From an uncultured Acidobacteriota bacterium (GTDB taxonomy: Bacteria; Acidobacteriota; Terriglobia; UBA7540), in NCBI GenBank assembly GCA_937900045.1, contig CALCEB010000202.1, forward strand, positions 58,468 through 122,467: a DNA stretch of 64,000 nucleotides. Direction: 5' to 3'. This document shows positions 18,431-25,559 of the stretch, one piece after another; position 1 is the first letter of the stretch, and each line of letters opens with the position of its first letter. Below the pieces are notes generated by a model. That model saw nothing but the letters and a program-made list of their open reading frames with translations. It was not told the origin of the DNA and searched no databases. Position numbers and translations under genes: made by a program.

Positions 18431-18700
18431 GACCCTGCCCCCGCGATGCCCGATCTAGAATGAGATTCCGGGAAGTATAAACCCATTCTTAGTTTTTCAA
18501 GATTTTGATTTGGCCGGCGGGAATACGAATGTCCGCGATTGGCGCATCCACCGGTAGCTGATGGAGGCGGGAGGCGCATCCGTCGTTCAGGAGGCAAGTG
18601 GCGCGAGGCAATTACGGCGGCGTGACAATTTGTTCTTCATCATTAATGATAAGCGCCAATGAGACGCAATAAGTTTATGCACGGGGTTGAGAAGCCGATG

Positions 18701-18729
18701 GGCAGGGCGAGCGTTGTTCTCACCCTGCC
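18701..18729 (-). terminator. Terminator-like hairpin after halogenase 1
   Basis: GGCAGGGCGAG (18701-18711) pairs with CTCACCCTGCC (18719-18729), one mismatch, just beyond the halogenase stop at 18740. There is no U tract on this strand, so it may stabilise the 3' end rather than terminate by itself. The rest of the 18431-18739 gap shows no gene. Confidence 0.4.
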
Positions 18730-18739
18730 TCTTGGGCTC

Positions 18740-20089
18740 TTAGAATAGCGGCTTCATGGCCTCGCCTGTCAGATCACCGAGCAACTTGTGCCACGGGTGA
18801 TTCTGGCGCTGCTCAACTTCGCTCACCATCCTCCTCATCACGTCCAGGACTTCCGGCTTGTCCACATCATACAGGTCACCCTGCAACAGCTTGAGCACGT
18901 CCAGCCGGTAGCGCGGGTCTTGAATGAAAGCCGTGAACAGCACATTCAACCGGTAATAGAGCGAGATGAACTCATACCAGTTCTTCGTCCCCCGCCGCAT
19001 AGTGGTCTCAAACACTTTGAAATGATCTTTGGTGAACTGCCCGCCATTACTTGCGGCCTTGATAATGTCTTCGCTGGCCAGCTTGGCGCTGGTCAAGGCG
19101 ATGCTGACACCGCTTGAGAAGATGGGATCAACAAAGCGCGCCGCATCTCCCACCAATACGAAGCTGTCCCCGCAAATCTGTTTCATGCCGTAGCTGTAGT
19201 CGCCCTCTTCCTTCAAAGGCCGGAGCTGGGTCGCGGCTTTCAATCCGTTGAAGAGTTCGGAGCGGGTGCTAATACAATCCCAGAAAAATTTCTCGCGGGA
19301 CTCGGCGGTCTTCTCAAAGTTCCTCTTCTGGGTGACCACGCCAATGCTGGTTACGGTCTTCGAAATAGGAATCTGCCAGATCCAACTGTTACTAATGGGC
19401 AGGAAGTGGACGAAAATATAATCATCAAAGCCCGGCTTGGATGAGGCCGCCTGGCGGTCATAGTTTTCGAACCAGGTATGAAGGGCATACTGGTTGAACA
19501 CTTGATCGGGCACTTTGAACTTCAGTTGGTTACCTAGGAGAGTATGGCGGCCGGAGGCGTCCACCACGACGCGCACGGTGGTTGAGAGATCTTTACCATC
19601 GGCAGAATGGAGGATCTTGGGCCGCGTGGAGTCCGAGAAATCAACACCCTTCACCCGCACTCCTTGGTGAACCTTAGCGCCGAGTTTGGCAGCATGTTCC
19701 AGCAGGAGTTGATCGAACTTGCCGCGATCCACATGCCACGTGTGGTTCAAGTTCACCCCAGGCTGCTCGCGCTCCGCGAAGCGGATGTCCGCGTGGCAGT
19801 CGGGCTCCAGGCCTTCCCAGTCATGGTCGTAAACCGGGCTGTTGGAAGTGGCCGTCCAGACGGCGCCGTATTTGTGGACAAATCCGGCCTTATCCATCTG
19901 GTCGATAAAGCCGATCTCCCGAAGAATTCGGGTGGATGAAGGCACCAATGATTCGCCTACGTGGGGCCGGGGAAAAGCTTCGCGCTCAAACACTGCACAA
20001 CTCAGCCCGGCTTTGGCCAAATAGGCCGCCCCAGACGATCCCCCGGGACCTCCTCCAATAATTCCAACGTCAAAATCGTAATCTGCCAT
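18740..20089 (-). CDS. Flavin-dependent halogenase 1 (PltA-like, carrier-bound substrate type)
   Basis: A 449-residue FADH2-dependent halogenase. The FAD motif is GIIGGGPGGSSGAAYLAKAG. The halogenase signature WIWQIP is at residues 236-241, and the FxxPxxSxG motif is at 319-327 (FVDPIFSSG); both separate halogenases from related monooxygenases and geranylgeranyl reductases. Lys73 (FVHKYGAVW) is at the place of the catalytic Lys that forms the chloramine or positions HOCl. From memory, length and motifs fit PltA, which dichlorinates pyrrolyl-S-carrier. It follows a stand-alone carrier gene, as expected for a carrier-bound substrate. Its DNA shares a 309-bp perfectly identical tract (18930-19238) with halogenase 2. 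A flavin reductase is not in the window. Confidence 0.88.
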   Translation of the reverse strand: MADYDFDVGIIGGGPGGSSGAAYLAKAGLSCAVFEREAFPRPHVGESLVPSSTRILREIGFIDQMDKAGFVHKYGAVWTATSNSPVYDHDWEGLEPDCHADIRFAEREQPGVNLNHTWHVDRGKFDQLLLEHAAKLGAKVHQGVRVKGVDFSDSTRPKILHSADGKDLSTTVRVVVDASGRHTLLGNQLKFKVPDQVFNQYALHTWFENYDRQAASSKPGFDDYIFVHFLPISNSWIWQIPISKTVTSIGVVTQKRNFEKTAESREKFFWDCISTRSELFNGLKAATQLRPLKEEGDYSYGMKQICGDSFVLVGDAARFVDPIFSSGVSIALTSAKLASEDIIKAASNGGQFTKDHFKVFETTMRRGTKNWYEFISLYYRLNVLFTAFIQDPRYRLDVLKLLQGDLYDVDKPEVLDVMRRMVSEVEQRQNHPWHKLLGDLTGEAMKPLF

Positions 20090-20167
20090 TCTCTGCCAAA
20101 TCCTTTCTCCCCGTAGGGGTTCTCGATGAGCGGCCTTGTGCCTTCGCCGGCGGGCAGAACCTCCCGC

Positions 20168-20434
20168 TCAATTGGCTTTCTTTGCGAGCTTGGATTCCAC
20201 AAATTTTTCAATGCCGTTAACGCTCTGAAAATTCTCGTCCACGATCTCCTCATCCGCCACGCGAATGTTGAAGGTGTCTTCCAAAAAGGACACCAGCCGG
20301 AAAATCACCAGCGAGTCCATGACGCCATTCTGGCTCAGGGATTCATCATCTCCCAGCGTTGAGACGCCTTTCCTCTGCGCGGATTGGAGGATAAACTGCC
20401 GGATCTGGTCCTTGGTTGTACTTGTCTGCTCCAT
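20168..20434 (-). CDS. Stand-alone acyl/peptidyl carrier protein (PltL-like)
   Basis: An 88-residue carrier protein. The phosphopantetheine attachment site is Ser41 in NGVMDSLVIFRLVSFLEDTF. Hydrophobic helix 1 (IRQFILQSA) and helix 3 (VNGIEKFVESKLAKK) frame it. AGGAGG lies just before the ATG. The size equals that of PltL as I recall it, and the gene sits between the two halogenases and downstream of the adenylation gene, so it probably carries prolyl and then pyrrolyl groups. No phosphopantetheinyl transferase is in the window; a housekeeping one would be needed to activate it. Confidence 0.9.
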   Translation of the reverse strand: MEQTSTTKDQIRQFILQSAQRKGVSTLGDDESLSQNGVMDSLVIFRLVSFLEDTFNIRVADEEIVDENFQSVNGIEKFVESKLAKKAN

Positions 20435-20580
20435 AACGCCTCCTGCCTTCTCTTCTTAAATGTTCCTGCGCGTGGCCCGTCTTGACTGCTTCATATCAAG
20501 CCGCAACCGGCCCCCAGGTTTCATCCGCAATGCAGGGATGCTTCGCTCACCATGACAATCCAGCGGTTTTCATCAACCTG

Positions 20581-21930
20581 CTAAAACATGGGCCGGGATA
20601 CTTCCGTGGTCAATTCACCAAGGAACTTGTGCCACGGGTGATTCTGCCGCCGCTCCACTTCGCTCACCGTCTTCCTCATCTCCTGCAGCACTTCCGGACT
20701 ATCGACGTCATAGATATCTCCCTGCAGTAGCTTGAGCACGTCCAGCCGGTAGCGCGGGTCCTGTATGAAGGCCGTGAACAGCACATTCAACCGGTAATAG
20801 AGCGAGATGAACTCATACCAGTTCTTCGTCCCCCGCCGCATAGTGGTCTCAAACACTTTGAAATGATCTTTGGTGAACTGCCCGCCATTACTTGCGGCCT
20901 TGATAATGTCTTCGCTGGCCAGCTTGGCGCTGGTCAAGGCGATGCTGACACCGCTTGAGAAGATGGGATCAACAAAGCGCGCCGCATCTCCCACCAATAC
21001 GAAGCTGTCCCCGCAAATCTGTTTCATGCCGTAGCTGTAGTCGCCCTCTTCCTTCAAAGGCCGGAGCTGGGTCGCGGCTTGCAGCCCGTTGTAGAGTTCG
21101 GAGCGGGTGCTAATACAGTCCCAGAAAAACTTCTCGCGGGATTCGGCGGTCTTCTCAAAGTTCCTCTTCTGGGTGACCACGCCAATGCTGGTCACGGTCT
21201 TCGAAATGGGAATCTGCCAAATCCAGGTGTTGTTGATGGGCAGAAAGTGGATGAAGATGAAGTCATCCTGCGACTTGTTCGTGGCCATTGCCATGCGGTC
21301 ATAGTTTTCGAACCAGGTATGAAGAGCATACTGGTTGAAGACTGGATCGGGCACTTTGAGCTTCAGTTGGTTGCCGAGCAGGGTATGGCGGCCGGAAGCG
21401 TCTACCACGACGCGAACAGCGGCGGAAGCGTCCTTGCCATCGGCGGAGTAGAGAATCTTCGGCGCGGAAGGGTCAGAGAAATCCACGGACTTTACGCGAA
21501 CTGGCTGCTGGAGCTTAGCGCCTTGCTTCACGGCATGTTCCAGCAGCAATTGATCGAACTTGCCCCGGTCTACGTGCCAGGTATATTTCTGGTTCACACC
21601 TTCCTGCTCCCGCTCCTCAAATTTGATCCCGGCGTAGCAGTCGGCTTCGAGGCCATCAAAGTCAAGGTCGTAGATGGGCCCGCGCGCGTCTGTGGTCCAG
21701 ACGGCCCCGAACTTCCTGACAAAGCCCACTTCGTCCATCATCGGGATGAACCCAATTTCTCTCAAAATGCGGTTACTCGAAGGGACCAGTGATTCGCCCA
21801 CATGAGGACGTGGAAAGCCTTCCCTCTCAAATACCGCGACGTTCAACCCGGCCTTTGCCAGGTAGGCAGCGGCCGCTGAGCCACCCGGTCCTCCTCCGAT
21901 AATTCCAACGTCAAAATCGTAATCTGCCAT
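20581..21930 (-). CDS. Flavin-dependent halogenase 2 (PltA-like, paralogue of halogenase 1)
   Basis: A 449-residue paralogue of halogenase 1. The ATG at 21930 has GAGGAGAGGG upstream and matches the paralogue's start, so a reading from 21969 is rejected. It has the same FAD motif (GIIGGGPGGSAAAAYLAKAG), WIWQIP after NNT, FVDPIFSSG and the Lys in VRKFGAVW. The N-terminal half and the C-terminal tail differ clearly from halogenase 1, including the substrate-side segment around residues 210-225 (MAMATNKSQDDF versus QAASSKPGFDDY), while the region between is identical. Two enzymes could place halogens at different positions, or one could be redundant. It lies 116 bp after the adenylation gene, with a short hairpin (GCACGG...CCGTGC, 21999-22016) between. 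Confidence 0.88.
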   Translation of the reverse strand: MADYDFDVGIIGGGPGGSAAAAYLAKAGLNVAVFEREGFPRPHVGESLVPSSNRILREIGFIPMMDEVGFVRKFGAVWTTDARGPIYDLDFDGLEADCYAGIKFEEREQEGVNQKYTWHVDRGKFDQLLLEHAVKQGAKLQQPVRVKSVDFSDPSAPKILYSADGKDASAAVRVVVDASGRHTLLGNQLKLKVPDPVFNQYALHTWFENYDRMAMATNKSQDDFIFIHFLPINNTWIWQIPISKTVTSIGVVTQKRNFEKTAESREKFFWDCISTRSELYNGLQAATQLRPLKEEGDYSYGMKQICGDSFVLVGDAARFVDPIFSSGVSIALTSAKLASEDIIKAASNGGQFTKDHFKVFETTMRRGTKNWYEFISLYYRLNVLFTAFIQDPRYRLDVLKLLQGDIYDVDSPEVLQEMRKTVSEVERRQNHPWHKFLGELTTEVSRPMF

Positions 21931-22046
21931 GCCTTGTTCCCTCTCCTCAAATTGAAATTGAAGACCCATGCCGGGTGCGGACCGGGGTCACCGGCAGAGC
22001 ACGGCTTCAACCGTGCCGCTTGGCCCCGCACGCGGCTCGAACCAGG

Positions 22047-23627
22047 TCACGTTGCCGGCGTCACGGCTTCCGAGGCCAATCGCACCCTGTCTACCTTGCC
22101 GGTTGAAGTCTTCGGTAGGACTTCCCTGAAATCAATCGCCTCCGGAACCATATAGGAGGGCACCCGGCTCGCGCAATGCTGCTGCAATTCCACAGCCGAT
22201 ATCGACACTTCCTGATGAAGCGCCACAATAGCCCGGATGCGATTGCCAACTTCCTCGTCCGGGACGGGCACAGCGACCGCTTCCTTCACTGCTGGATGGT
22301 TCAGTATGGCTGCTTCAATTTCACCCAGCTCGATGCGGTATCCCCGGCTTTTGATCTGGCTATCCCTGCGGCCTATAAAGTCGTAATTCTCATCATCCAG
22401 CAGCTTGACGATGTCGCCGGTGCGGTACAGGCGTTCTTCATAATGCTGCTGGAACCGGTTGTGAACCACCGTCTTTTGGGTTTTTTCCGGATCGGCCCAA
22501 TAACCGTTGGTGACGGAAGGCCCACGCACATAAAGCTCGCCGGTTCCTCCGGTTGTCACCCACTGGTCTCGATCGTCTACGGCAAAGACTTCGGTATTGG
22601 CGCAGGCTTTGCCGATGGGCAGCCGGTCCTGGCTGGGGAGCTGTGCGCGGTCTACACGGTAGTAGGTGCAGACGTTGGTCTCCGTGGGACCATAGAGGTT
22701 ATAAAGTTCGGCGTTGGGAAGAAGATCCGCAAGCTGGCGCAAATACTTCATGGGAAAGACCTCACCAGCAAACAGGATCAGGCGAAGCTTTTCCAAGTTG
22801 CGGGATTTCAAGCTGCCGTGTATAACCAAATGCACGAGCGCCGAAGGAACCGAATACCAGACGGAAATTCCTTTGGATTCAATGAATGCCGCCAGGCTGG
22901 CCGGGAAAAGCTGCGTCTCCGGCGGGATCATATAGACCGTCGCGCCCGCTCCCAGAGCGTTATAGACGTCAAACACGGAAAGGTCAAAGTGCAAGGGCGC
23001 GTGGTTCGAAAGGTGGTCCTCCGGCTGGATCTTGAAGATGTCCGCGCCCCAATCGACGAAGGTCAAGGCGTTCTGGTGGGAGATCATCACGCCCTTCGGC
23101 TTACCGGTTGACCCGGAGGTGTAGAGAATGTAGGCCAGGTCGGTGTTGGTTAACGGTAGCTCCGGAGGACTGGATGCAGGAAGTGATTGAAGCGTGCTCC
23201 AGGGATAAACCGTGGCGCCGTTCGTGTCTTCGGATTTATCCTCGCCGAGAATTGAGAATTCAACGAAACGAAGGTCAATGGGATCGAGACGCTTCAGAAG
23301 CCCAGCGGTGGTGACAAGGGCTTTCATCTTGCAATTGTCGATGATGAAGCCGACTCGCGTGGCGGGAGCGGCCGGATCCAGAGGCACATAGACGCCACCA
23401 GCCTTCAGCACTCCTAACATGCTGACCACAGAGGCAGTGGACTTGGGGAAATAAATCCCCACCCGGTCGCCTTTTTTCACTCCTCTCTGACGAAACAGAC
23501 AGGCCAATTGATTAGAACGCTCTTCAAGCTGCTGATAGGTCAAACTCGCGCCGCGCGCCCAAACTGCCACCTGATCGGGCAGGCGCAAGGCACTGCTTTC
23601 CGCGAGATGTTGAAGAAGAAAACCCAT
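22047..23627 (-). CDS. Amino-acid adenylation enzyme, probably proline-specific (PltF-like)
   Basis: A 526-residue stand-alone NRPS-type adenylation protein. Core motifs: A3 ILYTSGSTGKPKGVMISHQN (168-187), A5 NLYGPTETNVC (310-320), A7 YRTGDIVK (401-408), A8 GRRDSQIKSRGYRIELGEIE (419-438) and the A10 Lys511 (PKTSTGKVDR). Aligning by eye to the phenylalanine domain of GrsA gives pocket residues D215, L216, F219, Y258, L285, A287, L311, V319, C320, K511, that is DLFYLALVCK. I recall the PltF/RedM proline-type code as DLLYLALVCK, one difference. It would therefore activate L-proline and load it on the 88-residue carrier. No condensation or thioesterase domain is attached. Confidence 0.88.
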   Translation of the reverse strand: MGFLLQHLAESSALRLPDQVAVWARGASLTYQQLEERSNQLACLFRQRGVKKGDRVGIYFPKSTASVVSMLGVLKAGGVYVPLDPAAPATRVGFIIDNCKMKALVTTAGLLKRLDPIDLRFVEFSILGEDKSEDTNGATVYPWSTLQSLPASSPPELPLTNTDLAYILYTSGSTGKPKGVMISHQNALTFVDWGADIFKIQPEDHLSNHAPLHFDLSVFDVYNALGAGATVYMIPPETQLFPASLAAFIESKGISVWYSVPSALVHLVIHGSLKSRNLEKLRLILFAGEVFPMKYLRQLADLLPNAELYNLYGPTETNVCTYYRVDRAQLPSQDRLPIGKACANTEVFAVDDRDQWVTTGGTGELYVRGPSVTNGYWADPEKTQKTVVHNRFQQHYEERLYRTGDIVKLLDDENYDFIGRRDSQIKSRGYRIELGEIEAAILNHPAVKEAVAVPVPDEEVGNRIRAIVALHQEVSISAVELQQHCASRVPSYMVPEAIDFREVLPKTSTGKVDRVRLASEAVTPAT

Positions 23628-23705
23628 AGTTTCGCTGTAACGACCTGCAGCGCAGACTGTTTTGCAGATCTACGCTTTCTTGCGTGAGAATCACCGCACA
23701 CCTAA

Positions 23706-23792
23706 CATTACTTTGTCAGGTTGAATCAGGCGCGGTCAGGGCATGGCTTCAGCCATGCCCTGACGATGCTCCCAACCGGCTTAACATAGTAA
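23706..23792. repeat. Short inverted-repeat element with GGGCATGGC hairpin
   Basis: GGTCAGGGCATGGC at 23734-23747 pairs with GCCATGCCCTGAC at 23752-23764. Outer ends TTACTTTGTCAGGTTG and the complement of CAACCGGCTTAACATAGTAA are partly complementary. The right end recurs at 2960-2986. It lies between the dehydrogenase and adenylation genes of the cassette (gap 23628-23816) and could separate or attenuate their expression. Confidence 0.65.
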
Positions 23793-23816
23793 ACTAAAAC
23801 CCAGGACTACGCTACC

Positions 23817-24962
23817 TCAGACCCCTTGCAAACTGGCAAGAATCATTTTGTGAATGTCGGAAGTGCCGGAGTAGATGGTCCCGCCAATGGCATCCCGCAG
23901 GTCACGCTCGATCTCATATTCGGTCATATATCCGTAACCACCGTGAATCTTGATGGCGTCCAGGCAAGTTTGAACGCAAGCTTCGCTTACATAAGCTTTG
24001 GCAATCGAGGCTTCGCGCAAAGGATGCCTGCCGGTCTTCTTGAGCCACGCCGCCTTGTAAAGCACCAGCCGTGAAGTTTCCAGACGAATATCCATTTCCG
24101 CAATACGGGTTGCCACCGCCGGAAATTTGTCAATGGGCTGGCCAAATTGTTGCCGTTGGGAAGCGTAACGCGCGCTGGTCTCGAGCAGTCGCTGCATCAA
24201 GCCCAAGTGATTCGCCAAAATGCAGATGCGCTCCCATTCCATGGCCGACGTGAACACCGCCTGGCCGCCATATTCCTTTCCCAGCAGGTTTTCGGCAGGT
24301 ATCTCGCAGTCGGTAATCGCCAATTCTGCAATGGGTGACGTCCTCAATCCCATTTTTTCCAACTTCCGGCTTACGGAAAGCCCCGGTGTTCCCTTGTCCA
24401 CCACAAACGCCGTCACCCCCGCCGGCTTCATTTCCGGGTCGAGATTCGCGAATATGATAAAAACATCGGCAATTGGAGCATTGGAGATGAATGTCTTGCT
24501 CCCGTTCAGGATGTAACGGTCACCCCTCTTTTCTGCACGGGTTCGCAAGCTGTAGGCGTCCGAACCCGACATCGGTTCCGTCATGCCCTGGATGCCGATC
24601 CACTCGCCGTTTACCAGCTTCGGCAGGTAATACTGCTTCTGTGCTTCAGTTCCGTGGTTCAGAATAGGTATTTCCGCGCTCCACATGTGAGCGTTGATGG
24701 AAAATACCAGCCCATTGTCCCGGCACCCGTAACCTAGAGCTTCCAGGGCGCAGACTGTGGTCAGAATGTCCGAGCCGCCTCCACCGTATGGTTGTGGAAT
24801 CGGCAATCCCTGGATCCCAAATTCAGCGCATTTATTCCAGGCTTGGCGCGAGAACTCCTGATTGCGGTCGCGCTCGATGAGATTATTGTTCAGCTCCTGG
24901 CGGGCGAACTTGATCACCGACTGCCGGAAGGCGTTTTGTTCCTCTGTCCACGAAAAGTCCAA
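23817..24962 (-). CDS. Acyl-CoA dehydrogenase-family prolyl-carrier dehydrogenase (PltE/RedW-like)
   Basis: A 381-residue flavoprotein of the acyl-CoA dehydrogenase family. TTG start at 24962 with AAGGAG five bases upstream. FAD-side motifs are MTEPMSGSD and KTFISNAPIADVFI; the C-terminal part has ARYASQRQQFGQPIDKF and IHGGYGYMTEYEIERDLRD. The usual catalytic Glu of medium-chain enzymes (in YEGTS) is Ser365 here (IYSGTSDI), while Glu244 in AMEWERICI occupies the alternative position used by isovaleryl-CoA dehydrogenase and, as I recall, by prolyl-carrier dehydrogenases. With the neighbouring proline-type adenylation and carrier genes, oxidation of prolyl-S-carrier to pyrrolyl-S-carrier is the likely reaction. 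First gene of the cassette. Confidence 0.85.
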   Translation of the reverse strand: MDFSWTEEQNAFRQSVIKFARQELNNNLIERDRNQEFSRQAWNKCAEFGIQGLPIPQPYGGGGSDILTTVCALEALGYGCRDNGLVFSINAHMWSAEIPILNHGTEAQKQYYLPKLVNGEWIGIQGMTEPMSGSDAYSLRTRAEKRGDRYILNGSKTFISNAPIADVFIIFANLDPEMKPAGVTAFVVDKGTPGLSVSRKLEKMGLRTSPIAELAITDCEIPAENLLGKEYGGQAVFTSAMEWERICILANHLGLMQRLLETSARYASQRQQFGQPIDKFPAVATRIAEMDIRLETSRLVLYKAAWLKKTGRHPLREASIAKAYVSEACVQTCLDAIKIHGGYGYMTEYEIERDLRDAIGGTIYSGTSDIHKMILASLQGV

Positions 24963-25002
24963 GACCGCTCCTTATAGGCCTATTAGGAAGGTGTTCTTAG
25001 CC

Positions 25003-25217
25003 TGGATTATTCACGAAATTTTATCCGAAGACCGGAAGGGCACGGCTTTAGCCGTGCCGTTTGAGCGCACGCAATCTTTATCCTCCGTCTCGCATCCCGG
25101 ACGGCTCGTCACAACGAGCCGTCCGGGATGCGAGACGGATAACGGTCGAGATATCTTTGTTCGGCATGGCTAAAGCCATGCCCTTCCGATCCTCCAATAG
25201 AAGTTCACGAATAATCC
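25003..25217. repeat. Compound MITE-like element, family C copy 3, with nested 25-bp perfect hairpin
   Basis: The outer ends TGGATTATTCACGAA (from 25003) and TTCACGAATAATCCA (to 25218) are near-exact complements. GAAGGGCACGGCTTTAGCCG lies inside the left end and CATGGCTAAAGCCATGCCCT inside the right. The centre holds a perfect hairpin: arms 25085-25109 and 25114-25138 (starting CCGTCTCGCATCCCGG) with a 4-base loop. It fills much of the 24963-25559 gap, between the cassette's first gene and the divergent aldehyde dehydrogenase. A palindrome ATAGGCCTAT at 24974-24983 overlaps the cassette's leader. The rest of the gap (25219-25545) shows no gene. Confidence 0.8.
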
Positions 25218-25559
25218 AAGTTAGCGCACCCTGACCACCTTTTGCCGCTCCGTCAGATAGTAACCTCCACCACAGCAGCAGGGAGGCTGCACCAAGTTGC
25301 ACCGTTCCATTAACATCCCTGTTGATGGAATCGTCCCAAGGAAGCGCTAAGCTGCAAGGCCTCCTGCTGAACCCAAACCTTAAGAGGGATAAAACTGCGT
25401 CAATTATGTTTGCCACAAGCATCCAAAGATGTCAAGTTATTTAAAATCAGTTATTTTACGCGCATGTAACACCTGCCGGGGATGACCAATCGGCCCCCTT
25501 TTTCCAATGTCTTGCAGGCGTGTTATGATGCAAACGAAGTTCGGCAGGAGGTCATCGCC

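Noticed and set aside
18740..20089. Annotation of the halogenases as geranylgeranyl reductases
   Set aside because: The FAD motif is shared, but WIWQIP and FxxPxxSxG together with the carrier and adenylation neighbours fit halogenases better.
25003..25217. CRISPR-like repeat
   Set aside because: The repeats are inverted, differ in spacing and do not form a direct-repeat array with spacers; no cas gene is present.
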